The notes: generated by a model not told the origin, from the letters alone. Shown: positions 25,229 to 35,045, numbered from the stretch's first letter. The stretch: 64,000 nt of DNA from an uncultured Prevotellaceae bacterium (GCA_900314985.1 OMXL01000003.1:509-64508); one strand, 5' to 3'. Translations and numbers: made by a program.

Positions 25229-27148
25229 TTGGAAACACAGAACGATGGGCTATTAGCCCAAATTCAATTCCCTGCCGACCTACGTCAGTTGAGTGTAGAC
25301 CAATTACCTGAGGTGTGTCAGGAACTTCGCGACGACATCGTGAAGGAACTGTCCGTGAACCCTGGGCATCTGGCCTCCAGCCTTGGTGTGGCAGAGATTA
25401 CAGTTGCCTTACACTATGTATACAACACACCCGAGGATCGAATTGTGTGGGACGTAGGTCACCAGGCCTATGGCCATAAGATACTGACGGGACGCCGCGA
25501 GCAGTTCTGCACCAACCGCAAGTTGGGCGGCATTCGTCCATTCCCCTCTCCTTTTGAAAGCGAATACGACACCTTTGCTTGTGGACATGCATCAAACAGC
25601 ATCTCTGCAGCATTAGGTATGGCAGTGGCGGCAAAACTGGAGAAACAAGAGAACCGTCATGTGGTGGCAGTGATTGGCGACGGTGCACTGAGTGGTGGTC
25701 TGGCTTTTGAAGGACTGAACAATGTCTCATCATCACCCAACGACCTGCTCATTATCCTGAACGACAACGACATGTCGATAGATCGCAGTGTGGGTGGTAT
25801 GCAGAAGTACCTGTTAGGACTGAATACGCACAAGACCTATAATGCCATCAAGTTCAAGACCACACGGTGGTTGCATAGCAAGGGACTGATGAATGATGAC
25901 CGCAAGAAAGGCATCCAACGCCTGTCGAACGCCATCAAGAGTGCCATTGCCCATCAGCAGAACATCTTTGACGGCATGAATATCCGCTACTTCGGTCCAT
26001 TCGACGGACACGACGTCAAAGAGTTGGTTCGCATACTCGGCGCCATCAAGGATATGAAAGGTCCCAAACTGTTGCACCTGCACACACAGAAGGGACACGG
26101 TTATGCGCCTGCCGAAAAGGATGTTACGACATGGCATGCACCAGGCAAGTTCAATCCCGACACTGGCGAGCGTATCGTTGACGACGACCCGACAAAGCCA
26201 CAGAAATATCAGGACGTGTTTGGTCACACGCTTCTCGAGCTGGCACGCCAGAACCCGAAGATTGTGGGTGTGACGCCTGCTATGCCCAGCGGCTGTTCAA
26301 TGAACATTATGATGGCAGAAATGCCAGAAAGAACCTTCGACGTAGGAATAGCCGAAGGACATGCTGTCACCTTCTCTGGCGGTATGGCCAAAGACGGCCT
26401 GCTCCCCTTCTGCAACATTTACAGTGCTTTTGCGCAAAGAGCCTTCGACAACATCATCCACGACGTGGCACTGCTGAACCTGAACGTGGTATTCTGCTTT
26501 GACCGCGCAGGACTGGTGGGAGAAGACGGTCCGACGCACCATGGCGCTTTCGATATGGCTGCCCTGAGACCAATACCCAATCTGACCATCTGCTCACCCA
26601 TGGACGAGCACGAATTGCGCCGACTAATGTATACAGCACAGTTGCCTGACAAAGGACCATTTATTATCCGTTATCCACGAGGTGGTGGTGAGTTGCAAGA
26701 CTGGCGTTGCCCGTTCGAGGAGATAAAGGTTGGCACTGGTCGCAAGATGAAGGACGGTACAGATATAGCCGTTTTGAGCATTGGTCCGATAGGAAACAAC
26801 GTCACGAGGGCTATTGCAGAACTCAGCAACAGCGAAAGTGTTGCCCATTACGACATGCGATTCCTGAAGCCACTCGACGAGACGATTCTCAACGAGGTGG
26901 GTCGTAAGTTTAAGCGCATCATTACCGTAGAGAACGGTGTGCGCAATGGCGGTATGGGCTCTGCTGTGATGGAATGGATGAGCGACCACGGCTATCAGCT
27001 ACGCATCAAGCGACTGGGTCTTCCAGACAAGTTTGTAGAACACGGCAGTGTCTGCGAGTTGCAGGCCATCGTCGGCATTGACGAAGAGAGCATCAAGAAA
27101 GCCATTAGTGAAATGCTAACAGCCACAAGCGATAACCAAAGTATATGA
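25229..27148 (+). CDS. dxs: 1-deoxy-D-xylulose-5-phosphate synthase
   Basis: About 639 residues. [18 protein letters not shown] at the start; [28 protein letters not shown]; the thiamine-diphosphate motif [16 protein letters not shown] through [30 protein letters not shown] in the transketolase-like middle domain. Makes DXP from pyruvate and glyceraldehyde 3-phosphate for isoprenoids and thiamine. No ATG exists in frame; the TTG at 25229 is the best start because the alternative TTG (25199) lies in the -7 box. Overlaps trkA by 4 bp. Confidence 0.93.
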   Translation: METQNDGLLAQIQFPADLRQLSVDQLPEVCQELRDDIVKELSVNPGHLASSLGVAEITVALHYVYNTPEDRIVWDVGHQAYGHKILTGRREQFCTNRKLGGIRPFPSPFESEYDTFACGHASNSISAALGMAVAAKLEKQENRHVVAVIGDGALSGGLAFEGLNNVSSSPNDLLIILNDNDMSIDRSVGGMQKYLLGLNTHKTYNAIKFKTTRWLHSKGLMNDDRKKGIQRLSNAIKSAIAHQQNIFDGMNIRYFGPFDGHDVKELVRILGAIKDMKGPKLLHLHTQKGHGYAPAEKDVTTWHAPGKFNPDTGERIVDDDPTKPQKYQDVFGHTLLELARQNPKIVGVTPAMPSGCSMNIMMAEMPERTFDVGIAEGHAVTFSGGMAKDGLLPFCNIYSAFAQRAFDNIIHDVALLNLNVVFCFDRAGLVGEDGPTHHGAFDMAALRPIPNLTICSPMDEHELRRLMYTAQLPDKGPFIIRYPRGGGELQDWRCPFEEIKVGTGRKMKDGTDIAVLSIGPIGNNVTRAIAELSNSESVAHYDMRFLKPLDETILNEVGRKFKRIITVENGVRNGGMGSAVMEWMSDHGYQLRIKRLGLPDKFVEHGSVCELQAIVGIDEESIKKAISEMLTATSDNQSI

Positions 27149-28503
27149 AAATCATCATTGGCGGGGCAGGCGCTGTAGGTACCCACCTGTCGAAACTATT
27201 ATCCAAGGACCACCAAGACTGTGTCCTGATAGATGAAAACATTGACCGTCTGACGGGTTTGGAGAGCCGTTACGACATTATGACGCTTCACGGTTCGCCC
27301 ACCAGCATCCAGACGCTAAAAGATGCCGGCGTAGAGCATGCCGACCTATTCGTAGGTGTCACGCCCGACGAGAGTGTCAATATGAATGCTTGCATGATTG
27401 CCCATGCCCTTGGTGCCAAGAAAACGGTAGCACGCATTGACAACTACGAGTATCTGGCACCCAACCTCAAGGCGTTTTTCGAACAGATGGGTATCAACTC
27501 ACTCATCTACCCCGAGGTGCTGGCAGCCATTGACATTACCAATGGACTGAAGATGTCGTGGGTGCGCCAGCGTTGGGATGTACATGGTGGAGCACTCATC
27601 ATGTTGGGTATCAAGTTGCGCGAGACCTGCGAGATTCTGAATCAGCCTCTGCGTACACTTTGCGGTCCTGACGACCCCTACCATATCGTTGCTATCAAGC
27701 GAGGTGACGAGACGCTTATCCCTGGTGGTAATGACGAATTACGTGTCAACGACATCGCTTACTTCATGACTACCCGCGAATACATTCCCTATATCCGCAA
27801 GATTTCAGGCAAAGAGCACTATGCCGATGTCAAGAATGTTATCATCATGGGTGGCAGCAAGACAGCAGTACGCGTAGCCCTGACAGCCCCAGAATATATG
27901 AACATTAAGATCATTGAGATTGACGAGCAACGCTGCGAACGTCTCAATGAGCTACTGAACGACGTCGATACGATGATTATCCATGGCGACGCCCGCGACT
28001 TTGGCATCCTGCAAGATGAGGGCGTTCAGCATACACAAGCCTTTGTGGCGCTGACCGACAATGCTGAGACCAACATTCTGGCCTGTCTGACTGCCAAGCG
28101 ACTAGGTGTTCGCAAGACCATTGCCATGGTTGAGAACTTAGACTATGTAGATATGGCAGAGAGCCTGGATATCGGTACCATTATCAATAAGAAGACGCTG
28201 GCAGCAAGTCATATCTACCAGATGATGCTTGATGCTGACGTCACCAACGTTCGTTCCTTGATGATGGTCGACAGCGACGTAGCAGAATTTGTGGCTGCTG
28301 AGGGTTCGCGTGTTACCAAGAAACCTGTAAAGGATCTGGGTCTGCCCTTTGGTGTCACCATCGGTGGTTTGGTACGTCACGACCAAGGCATTCTCGTCAA
28401 TGGTAACACACAGATAGAGGCTGGCGATTCCGTTATGGTATTCTGTCACGAACAGAACCTTAAGAAGGTAGAAAAGTATTTTAAGGCCAACATGCTATGG
28501 TAA
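27145..28503 (+). CDS. trkA: Trk potassium transport regulatory protein TrkA
   Basis: 452 residues in two repeats, each an RCK Rossmann domain plus RCK_C: first [14 protein letters not shown] (about 6-19) with LIDENIDRL, second [14 protein letters not shown] (about 235) with [12 protein letters not shown] and [12 protein letters not shown]. Binds NAD(H)/ATP and gates the TrkH channel encoded next (7-bp overlap). Start ATG overlaps the dxs stop. Confidence 0.95.
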   Translation: MKIIIGGAGAVGTHLSKLLSKDHQDCVLIDENIDRLTGLESRYDIMTLHGSPTSIQTLKDAGVEHADLFVGVTPDESVNMNACMIAHALGAKKTVARIDNYEYLAPNLKAFFEQMGINSLIYPEVLAAIDITNGLKMSWVRQRWDVHGGALIMLGIKLRETCEILNQPLRTLCGPDDPYHIVAIKRGDETLIPGGNDELRVNDIAYFMTTREYIPYIRKISGKEHYADVKNVIIMGGSKTAVRVALTAPEYMNIKIIEIDEQRCERLNELLNDVDTMIIHGDARDFGILQDEGVQHTQAFVALTDNAETNILACLTAKRLGVRKTIAMVENLDYVDMAESLDIGTIINKKTLAASHIYQMMLDADVTNVRSLMMVDSDVAEFVAAEGSRVTKKPVKDLGLPFGVTIGGLVRHDQGILVNGNTQIEAGDSVMVFCHEQNLKKVEKYFKANMLW

Positions 28504-29957
28504 ATCTGCGACTGATATATAAGATTATCGGTTCCCTGCTCTTCCTGTTGGGTGCATTGTTGCTCATTTGCACAGCGATATCGCTATACTATAAGGAAGA
28601 TGACATGGTGGGATTCCTCATCTCAGCCATCTTTACCTTCTGTGGCGGTCTTGTCCTTAAATATTTTGGCCACGACGCCAACAACAACCTCAGCCGTCGC
28701 GACTCCTACCTATTGGTTACGGCCACATGGATTGTCTTCAGTCTGTTCGGCATGCTGCCATTCCTTATCAGTGGCTATATCACCAATATTACCGATGCCT
28801 TCTTCGAGACGATGTCAGGCTTCTCCACCACAGGAGCAACGATTCTCGACGATGTAGAATGGCTACCCCACGCCACCCTCTATTGGCGCACACAGACTCA
28901 ATGGATTGGTGGTTTGGGAATCGTCTTCTTCACCATCGCCATCCTGCCCTCTATGGTGGGTAGCGGTAGCGTGAAGGTCTTTGCAGCTGAAGCCACGGGG
29001 CCACTACGTTCCAAGATGCATCCGCGTCTGTCGACCATGGCGAAATGGATTTGGAGTATCTATCTGGCTCTTACCATTGCCTGTATCCTTGCCTACTATG
29101 CAGCAGGAATGGATTGGTTCGACAGCATCAACTACGCTATGACGACCACGGCAACAGGTGGTTTCTCCACGCACAACGACTCTACGGTCTTCTTCAATTC
29201 GGCCACTATTGAGTATATCTCCATTCTCTTCCAGTTTTTGGCAGGTATTAACTTCATGATGCTCTATGCCAGCATCTTCAAGCTGAAGCCCCTGGCCCTG
29301 TTTAAGAGTTCGGAGTTTAAGTTGTATATCACGATTATCAGCATAGCCACCATTTGGATACTCTATCTGTTGATGACACGCAACGGCTATGGTCTGGAGC
29401 GCGCCTTCCGATCAGCCTTGTTCCAAGTGGTATCATTCATTACGACGACAGGTCTGTTCAACGACGATGCTGCCCGTTGGCCACACATCACCTGGGTCAT
29501 CTTGGGCTGTCTGATGTTTGTGGGCGCTTGCTCAGGTTCTACAACTGGTGGATTCAAGTGTGTTCGTGCCGTGATGGTAATGAAAGTATTGCGCAACGAG
29601 TTCCACAAACTGTTGCACCCCAATGCTGTACTGCCCGTCAAGATTAACGGCACGCCAGTTCCGCAAGGACAGCTCAATACGTTGTTAGCCTTCTTTGCCA
29701 TCTTCACCATTATGGTGACGCTGACGGCTACGCTGATGATTGCCGCAGGCATCGACAACACCAATGCCATCACCATCTCACTGAGCTGCATCAGTAACGT
29801 AGGTCCTACGCTGGGCACACAGATTGGTCCAGAGATGTCATGGAGCGAACTGCCAGACTACGTCAAATGGCTCTGTTCATTCCTGATGCTTGTTGGTCGT
29901 TTGGAGATTATGTCCGTATTAGTCCTGTTTACCCGTTCCTTCTGGAACGACAACTGA
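28497..29957 (+). CDS. trkH: Trk potassium uptake protein TrkH
   Basis: 486 residues, about ten membrane segments with four pore-loop filter repeats: FSTTGATIL, TTATGGFSTH, ITTTGLFN and LSCISNVGPTLG. Forms the K+-translocating subunit partnered by TrkA. The last 39 bp overlap the 3' end of the convergent DUF4435 gene. Confidence 0.95.
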   Translation: MVNLRLIYKIIGSLLFLLGALLLICTAISLYYKEDDMVGFLISAIFTFCGGLVLKYFGHDANNNLSRRDSYLLVTATWIVFSLFGMLPFLISGYITNITDAFFETMSGFSTTGATILDDVEWLPHATLYWRTQTQWIGGLGIVFFTIAILPSMVGSGSVKVFAAEATGPLRSKMHPRLSTMAKWIWSIYLALTIACILAYYAAGMDWFDSINYAMTTTATGGFSTHNDSTVFFNSATIEYISILFQFLAGINFMMLYASIFKLKPLALFKSSEFKLYITIISIATIWILYLLMTRNGYGLERAFRSALFQVVSFITTTGLFNDDAARWPHITWVILGCLMFVGACSGSTTGGFKCVRAVMVMKVLRNEFHKLLHPNAVLPVKINGTPVPQGQLNTLLAFFAIFTIMVTLTATLMIAAGIDNTNAITISLSCISNVGPTLGTQIGPEMSWSELPDYVKWLCSFLMLVGRLEIMSVLVLFTRSFWNDN

Positions 29958-30944
29958 TGTAAGGTAATGCTCCACATCCTGCTGGATGCGCTGATACTGT
30001 ATTGACTGCTTATAGCCCGTATTCTTTTTCAACATCTGACGAATGTCCTGCAATGAGTGTTCATAGCAGGACATTTCGTTACGTCGCTGCTCATGATGTA
30101 CGGCGGTATGGTATATCTCGTCCTGACGCTCCATACGCAAGCGGTTGCACACCTTATTTAATATAGGGACTATCACGTTGTCAAACAGGTGGTGGCCCTG
30201 TATATATAAATAGGTGGTCTGCGGAGTCACTCCCAGAGACCTGATGCTGAGTTTGGTGTCAAGATATTCAGACTTGGTACCAGGAAATTCCGACTGTAGC
30301 TGTTTCACCTTACGTCCCACCTTAGAACGCAGATGGTCTAACGAAGGCTGAGGATCTAACACATTGAATCTGCCTGGATCGATGACCCGTGCGAAATCAG
30401 TCATCGTAAAGCGGTTGTAGTTACCAGTGCGATAGGCCCATACACTCCATATAAAGAGTGGGAAGATGGCCTCACTATACTGGGTCAGATAGTCGTAGAA
30501 GTCAAAGATGCGATGGTCGTTGAGCGTTACGCTGACGCACACCTCATGCAACGAGGCAGCGTAGCATTGCATATTCTCTATCGAATAGGCATAGGTGTGG
30601 AACACATAGTCGGAATCCAACACACGACGCGACTGAGCAGTAGCACCCTGCAACATATAGTCGTAGTCAGCATCGACACAGGCTATCATATCTGGGCCTA
30701 CTTTCTCTCCCACAAAATTCATCAGTACCGATTTCTTGCCACGCTCCAACTTCTGATGTGACGGCAGCATCACCTCAAAATAGCGGGTATCATCCTCGAA
30801 GCGTGAGAGCACCGTACGCCAAAAATAGATATCATCATAGCTCTCTACATAGGCTACGATGCGGCGCCGTGCTTTCTTGGATTTCAACTGGTTGGCAGCT
30901 TCGAAGTAACGGCTATTGAGTTGGTCTTTCAGTTTACTAGCCAT
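29919..30944 (-). CDS. DUF4435 (TOPRIM-like) protein, partner of an AAA ATPase
   Basis: 341 residues. DUF4435 pattern: RRIVAYVESYDDIYFW (E34) and ACVDADYDYML (D91, D93, D95), the E...DxD layout of a TOPRIM nuclease fold. A basic, lysine-rich N-terminus and a long helical C-terminus follow. Pairs with the AAA ATPase encoded just upstream, an architecture shared with the anti-phage PARIS system (AriA ATPase, AriB DUF4435/TOPRIM nuclease) and more loosely with OLD/Gabija. Whether this pair defends or has a housekeeping role is open: it sits among core genes with no sign of recent transfer. The start region and codons 2-4 lie in a 9-bp tandem repeat. Confidence 0.75.
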   Translation of the reverse strand: MASKLKDQLNSRYFEAANQLKSKKARRRIVAYVESYDDIYFWRTVLSRFEDDTRYFEVMLPSHQKLERGKKSVLMNFVGEKVGPDMIACVDADYDYMLQGATAQSRRVLDSDYVFHTYAYSIENMQCYAASLHEVCVSVTLNDHRIFDFYDYLTQYSEAIFPLFIWSVWAYRTGNYNRFTMTDFARVIDPGRFNVLDPQPSLDHLRSKVGRKVKQLQSEFPGTKSEYLDTKLSIRSLGVTPQTTYLYIQGHHLFDNVIVPILNKVCNRLRMERQDEIYHTAVHHEQRRNEMSCYEHSLQDIRQMLKKNTGYKQSIQYQRIQQDVEHYLTSVVVPEGTGKQD

Positions 30945-30976
30945 ACTAGAAATACTAGTCCTACTAGTGATACTAG
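30935..30976. repeat. 9-bp tandem repeat bridging ATPase stop and DUF4435 start
   Basis: TACTAG occurs five times at an exact 9-bp period (30935, 30944, 30953, 30962, 30971). The last copy supplies the ATPase stop (TAG on the minus strand) and the first two cover the DUF4435 ATG and codons 2-4. Confidence 0.85.
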
Positions 30977-31776
30977 ATTGTGATATCCGATACCTCCGTC
31001 ACCTTGTCCATCCAACCATTCATAATGACAGCAGGAGAGTGAGTGGTCAGGATAATCTGTACGTTGGGGTTCAGCTCTACCACCAAGTCGATAAGCTGCT
31101 TCTGCCATTCGATGTGCAGGCTGACCTCTGGCTCGTCCATAAAGAGCACATAGGGCTGCTGGTCTTCTACCAATACGGTCAGCAGGATGGCCAACATCTG
31201 CTTCTCACCACTCGACAACTGATAAGGTACCAGCGTCTCACCAATCTGCGAGAAGCGTATCTCGTTTTCAGTACGTACAATCTTCTTGCCCGTTTCCTCA
31301 AAGAGTTCATCAACAATATCCTGGAAACGGGTCTTAGGTTTCGACAACTCCTGTGCAGCATCAGCATGCCCAGCCTGTAACTGCTCAATAATGCGGTTGC
31401 CAATGTTCACCTGATAGTCCAGGTACTTACGCTGCAGGTGATAGAGTTGGAAATCAAGGGCAGAAGAAATACGCGCATCCACCAGATTCATCGTCTCCGT
31501 ATCGAGCATGGGTGAATCCATCGAACGAATGATGTCGTAGCGGATATGGGTGGCATCCTCTGGCTCTACCGTCAGATGAACACCCTTGAGCAGGTGGTTC
31601 TGCAGGTCGCCATTGGTATTGACACTGCGGAACACCTTGTTCAAGATGGTCGACTTTCCCACACCATTGATACCACTGAGGATATTCACATGCGGGTCAA
31701 GATTCCATACGATATGCTTCTTACCGCTCCACAAGGAGTCGATTTCGATGATTCGGATATAGTCTGCGTATTTCAT
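30973..31776 (-). CDS. AAA-family (ABC-like) ATPase paired with DUF4435
   Basis: 267 residues from ATG 31776. Walker A GINGVGKS (35-42), ABC-like signature LSSGEKQML (about 193), Walker B YVLFMDEPEVSLH (about 213) and the H-loop TTHSPAVI: an OLD/AAA_21-type ATPase with a short helical insert. In PARIS-like and OLD-like systems such an ATPase senses a trigger and controls a TOPRIM effector. It is shorter than AriA proteins I know of, so the comparison is by architecture only. Confidence 0.8.
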   Translation of the reverse strand: MKYADYIRIIEIDSLWSGKKHIVWNLDPHVNILSGINGVGKSTILNKVFRSVNTNGDLQNHLLKGVHLTVEPEDATHIRYDIIRSMDSPMLDTETMNLVDARISSALDFQLYHLQRKYLDYQVNIGNRIIEQLQAGHADAAQELSKPKTRFQDIVDELFEETGKKIVRTENEIRFSQIGETLVPYQLSSGEKQMLAILLTVLVEDQQPYVLFMDEPEVSLHIEWQKQLIDLVVELNPNVQIILTTHSPAVIMNGWMDKVTEVSDITI

Positions 31777-31824
31777 AGGCCAATAAACAATAAACGTTAA
31801 CCAATAACCATCAGGCGACAACCG

Positions 31825-32430
31825 TTATTCTCTGTCGCCCTTGGTCTTGCGCCAGAAATCTTCCAACTGCAAATCAAAGATCAGCGTGCTATAGGCCGGC
31901 ACGCTTGTTCTTGCCGTGCTTCCATAGGCCAGCTGATAAGGAATATAGATGCGCCAGCGGTCGCCACGATGCATGTGCACCAGAGCGGTAGTAAAGCCTT
32001 TTACCAGGCCACCGGCCCAGAACTTGGCAGGTGTGTCTAACCCTGGATCAAAAGTGCCAGAGAAGCTGCTATCGAACTGATATCCCTGAGGATAGCTGAG
32101 TGAAGGCAGCAGGCGACCAGCGTAGTGCACCTCTACAGAGTCTGTCTGCAGGGGTGACGTTGTGCCACTACCCTGCTCCAGTTTCTCTGCAACGACATAG
32201 TCACTGTAGCCAAATGCATAGCCATTGTCTGGCAGCGTATAACATGGCAACAGGCTCCACGACGTCTGTCCTTCATTAATCTTCTGCTGGGTCTCAGAGA
32301 CCATATTACTAAAGAACGAGTCGTTGGTGGCCTGCCAGTTGGCATACTCCTCTACAGTATCGTCTTCCTCCTTACATGAGGCAAGAGCCAATACTGCCAG
32401 CAGGCACCAGATGATATTTCTGAACTTCAT
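31825..32430 (-). CDS. FKBP-type peptidyl-prolyl isomerase lipoprotein
   Basis: 201 residues. Lipoprotein signal ending LALASC (C19), an acidic linker, then an FKBP domain (about 85-195): VEVHYAGRLL, FDSSF, GLVKGFTTALVHMHRGDRWRIYIPYQLAYG (read as FKBP core) and STLIFDLQLEDF. Expected to assist proline isomerisation in the periplasm, anchored to a membrane. Lies 4 bp after glyS and 48 bp before the ATPase gene, so possibly one transcript. Confidence 0.9.
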   Translation of the reverse strand: MKFRNIIWCLLAVLALASCKEEDDTVEEYANWQATNDSFFSNMVSETQQKINEGQTSWSLLPCYTLPDNGYAFGYSDYVVAEKLEQGSGTTSPLQTDSVEVHYAGRLLPSLSYPQGYQFDSSFSGTFDPGLDTPAKFWAGGLVKGFTTALVHMHRGDRWRIYIPYQLAYGSTARTSVPAYSTLIFDLQLEDFWRKTKGDRE

Positions 32431-32434
32431 CGTT

Positions 32435-33976
32435 TTACTGTAATTTCTTCAACAGGCTTGCAATGCTTACCTTATCTTCGATAATGCTGTTCAGGTCGCT
32501 GATGTTTACACGCTCCTGCTCCATGGTATCACGGAAGCGCAGGGTTACGCAACCATCGGTCAGTGTGTCGTGATCGACGGTGACGCAGTATGGTGTACCA
32601 ATAGCGTCCTGACGACGATAACGCTTACCGATAGAATCCTTCTCGTCATACTGGCAAGCGAAGTGATACTTCAGCTGATCGATAATCTCACGAGCCTTCT
32701 CGGGCAGACCATCCTTTTTAACCAGAGGCATTACAGCACACTTAACAGGTGCCAGAGCAGCAGGCAGACGCAGTACGGTACGTGTCTCGCCATTCTCCAG
32801 CTTCTCCTCGTCGAAAGCGTGGCACATGATGCTCAGGAACATACGGTCAACACCAATTGATGTCTCGATAACATACGGAGTATAGCTCTCGTTGGTCTGA
32901 GGATCGAAGTACTTGATGCTCTTGCCAGAGAACTTCTCGTGCTGGCTCAGGTCGAAGTTGGTACGAGAGTGGATACCCTCAACCTCCTTAAAGCCGAATG
33001 GCATCTTAAACTCGATATCGGTAGCAGCATTGGCATAGTGAGCCAGCTTGTCGTGGTCGTGGAAACGATAGTTCTCAGCGCCGAAGCCCAGAGCCTGGTG
33101 CCACTTCATACGTGTCTCCTTCCACTTGGGGAACCACTCGAGCTCCGTACCAGGCTGTACGAAGAACTGCATCTCCATCTGCTCGAACTCACGCATGCGG
33201 AAGATGAACTGACGAGCCACAATCTCGTTACGGAAAGCCTTACCAATCTGAGCGATACCGAAAGGAATCTTCATACGACCGGTCTTCTGAACGTTCAGGT
33301 AGTTCACGAAGATACCCTGAGCAGTCTCAGGACGCAGGTAAACCTTCATAGAAGCATCAGCGCTGGCACCCATCTCAGTGGCGAACATCAGGTTGAACTG
33401 ACGGACATCGGTCCAGTTCTTAGTACCGCTGATGGGATCTACGATTTCCTCGTCGAGGATAATCTGCTTCAGCGCCTCCAGGTCTGGTCCCTGCATGGCA
33501 GCAGCATAGCGTGCGTGCAGGTTGTCGCGCTTCTCCTTGGTCTCCTTCACGCGCTCGCTGGTCTCCATATACTTAGCCTCATCGAAGCTGTCGCCAAAGC
33601 GCTTGCGAGCCTTCTCAACCTCCTTCTGAATCTTCTCGTCGTACTTGGCAATCTGATCTTCAATCAGCACGTCAGCACGATAGCGCTTCTTAGAGTCGCG
33701 GTTGTCAATCAAGGGATCGTTGAAAGCATCTACATGACCAGAAGCCTTCCATATAGTGGGGTGCATAAAGATGGCGCTGTCGATACCTACGATGTTCTCG
33801 TGAAGCATCGTCATAGCCTTCCACCAATACTGCTTAATGTTATTCTTCAACTCCACACCGTTCTGACCGTAGTCATAAACAGCTCCTAAACCATCGTAAA
33901 TCTCACTTGAGGGGAACACGAAACCATACTCCTTACAGTGACTCACGATTTTCTTAAATACATCTTCTTGTGCCAT
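32435..33976 (-). CDS. glyS: Glycyl-tRNA synthetase (dimeric, eukaryote/archaeal type)
   Basis: 513 residues from ATG 33976. Class II synthetase motifs: EIYDGLGAVYDYGQNGVELK, YLRPETAQGIFVN, motif 2 region IGKAFRNEI and motif 3 ETSIGVDRMFL, then an anticodon-binding C-terminus (DTLTDGCVTLRFRDTMEQERV). This is the single-polypeptide alpha2 enzyme rather than GlyQ/GlyS heterotetramer. The leader is about 40 nt, too short for a T-box. Confidence 0.94.
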   Translation of the reverse strand: MAQEDVFKKIVSHCKEYGFVFPSSEIYDGLGAVYDYGQNGVELKNNIKQYWWKAMTMLHENIVGIDSAIFMHPTIWKASGHVDAFNDPLIDNRDSKKRYRADVLIEDQIAKYDEKIQKEVEKARKRFGDSFDEAKYMETSERVKETKEKRDNLHARYAAAMQGPDLEALKQIILDEEIVDPISGTKNWTDVRQFNLMFATEMGASADASMKVYLRPETAQGIFVNYLNVQKTGRMKIPFGIAQIGKAFRNEIVARQFIFRMREFEQMEMQFFVQPGTELEWFPKWKETRMKWHQALGFGAENYRFHDHDKLAHYANAATDIEFKMPFGFKEVEGIHSRTNFDLSQHEKFSGKSIKYFDPQTNESYTPYVIETSIGVDRMFLSIMCHAFDEEKLENGETRTVLRLPAALAPVKCAVMPLVKKDGLPEKAREIIDQLKYHFACQYDEKDSIGKRYRRQDAIGTPYCVTVDHDTLTDGCVTLRFRDTMEQERVNISDLNSIIEDKVSIASLLKKLQ

Positions 33977-34017
33977 ATTTTTACTTTTTGCTTTTATCCT
34001 TATTTTTTTATTTCGTG

Positions 34018-34025
34018 CAAAGGTA
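34018..34025 (-). promoter_or_regulatory. -7 box of glyS
   Basis: TACCTTTG on the minus strand, 42 nt before ATG 33976; no clear -33 box. Confidence 0.55.
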
Positions 34026-34104
34026 GTCATTTTCAATGAATAATCCACCATTTTTACACATTATTTAATATAATATGCCCATTCCACAAATAATTCACTA
34101 AAAG

Positions 34105-34136
34105 TTTGGAATTTTAGATAATTCTTGCTACATTTG
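34105..34136 (+). promoter_or_regulatory. Promoter of the second DUF4160/DUF2442 pair
   Basis: TTTG (34105-34108), 20 nt, TACATTTG (34129-34136); start codon 31 bp on. Confidence 0.8.
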
Positions 34137-34166
34137 CAGACAGATAGATAATTATAACGAAAACGT

Positions 34167-34469
34167 ATGCCAAAGATATTTGAATACTTCGGATTCATCT
34201 TCTACTTCTACTCTAACGAGCACGAACCAATCCATGTCCACGTGATTCATGGAGCAAAGGAGAGCATTTTTGACCTCATTATGCTGAATGGCATCTTGGT
34301 CAATCTTCATGTTCGCGAGAAGAAGGGGGCAGAGCCTCTTTCAGAAAAAGAAAAGCGTACCGCAGAAGAGTTTATCCGTAAGTATCACAAAAATATCATT
34401 GAGAAATGGGTAAAGTTCTTTGTTTTGAAGCAGACTATACGTAGTACAAATATCAAGAAAAAGATATAA
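34167..34469 (+). CDS. DUF4160 domain protein (second copy)
   Basis: 100 residues. FYFYSNEHEPIHVHV (about 12-26) is the family hallmark and matches the protein at 909-1169. The middle is more diverged and the C-terminus (KNIIEKWVKFFV) is longer and lysine-rich. Followed after 12 bp by a DUF2442 gene. Gene order here is again DUF4160 first. Confidence 0.78.
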   Translation: MPKIFEYFGFIFYFYSNEHEPIHVHVIHGAKESIFDLIMLNGILVNLHVREKKGAEPLSEKEKRTAEEFIRKYHKNIIEKWVKFFVLKQTIRSTNIKKKI

Positions 34470-34481
34470 GGAGGAATTTAT

Positions 34482-34733
34482 ATGGAGAGATTATGTATTA
34501 TAAAGGCTGAAGATGTAGGTAACCTGACGGTATGCCTAACATTCAGCGATGACACCACAAAGATAGTGGATATTGGCGACTTCATTCGTCGTCATCCGCA
34601 TCCGCAATATAATAAGTATCTTGACCCACGCAAGTTTAGCCGCTTCACCATCGAGAACGGCAATATTGTATGGGGAAAGAACTGGGATTTAATATTCCCT
34701 ATTGAACAATTACATTCAGGCGTAGTTGCTTAA
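34482..34733 (+). CDS. DUF2442 domain protein (second copy, no HTH)
   Basis: 83 residues: LTFSDDTTKIVDIGDFIRRHPHPQ and LDPRKFSRFTIENGNIVWGKNWDLIFP are the DUF2442 pattern (quoted in pieces). Unlike the copy at 515-922 it lacks a C-terminal helix-turn-helix, so the two modules differ in how they could regulate themselves. A GGAGG sequence 13-9 bp upstream is an unusually good ribosome-binding site for this genome. Confidence 0.72.
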   Translation: MERLCIIKAEDVGNLTVCLTFSDDTTKIVDIGDFIRRHPHPQYNKYLDPRKFSRFTIENGNIVWGKNWDLIFPIEQLHSGVVA

Positions 34734-34835
34734 ATCTAAATATTGTTGAACAAAATAAAACTGTGACGCCTATGGGCTGAGATGAAATAACAACATTAGG
34801 ACATATAGGATGAATATCCACTTTTAGATTCTTGT

Positions 34836-34953
34836 ATTCTGACAATTGGGGAATTGAAAGAACAACATTCAAGAACGAAAGTTGGAGTTCACGCTGAATG
34901 GCGTGGGCTTTTACTCGTTTAAGAATGTTAGGTTATCCCCAATACCTCAGAAT
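34836..34953. ncRNA. Long folded element: candidate structured RNA or palindromic repeat
   Basis: In the 312-bp gap before the BspA-like gene, four nested arm pairs line up: ATTCTGA (34836-34842)/TCAGAAT (34947-34953), ATTGGGGA (34845-34852)/TCCCCAAT (34936-34943), AACATTC (34864-34870)/GAATGTT (34923-34929) and CACGC/GCGTG near the apex (about 34890-34905). The result is one 118-nt stem with internal bulges. No -7 box precedes it on the plus strand. It could be a small RNA, a leader or a repeat; strand unknown. Confidence 0.5.
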
Positions 34954-34985
34954 ACGTAGACGAAGTAAATTGTCCACGTTTTCTT

Positions 34986-35015
34986 TTTGTATTTACAATA
35001 TTTGTATTATCTTTG
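34986..35015 (+). promoter_or_regulatory. Promoter of the BspA-like gene
   Basis: TTTG (34986-34989), 18 nt, TATCTTTG (35008-35015). Confidence 0.75.
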
Positions 35016-35045
35016 CAGACAAACAATAACTAAAACTATATAATC

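Noticed and set aside
30935-30976. CRISPR array
   Set aside because: The repeats are 9-mers without unique spacers and no cas genes are in the window; the heptanucleotide arrays are likewise simple repeats.
29919-31776. Firm naming of the ATPase/DUF4435 pair as PARIS
   Set aside because: Only the architecture matches; the ATPase is short and the locus is among core genes.
33977-34166. T-box leader ahead of glyS
   Set aside because: The transcript leader is about 40 nt and no T-box sequence is present.
34836-34953. Assignment of the folded element as 6S RNA
   Set aside because: It is shorter than typical 6S RNA and I cannot see a diagnostic central bubble or a promoter, so the identity is left open.
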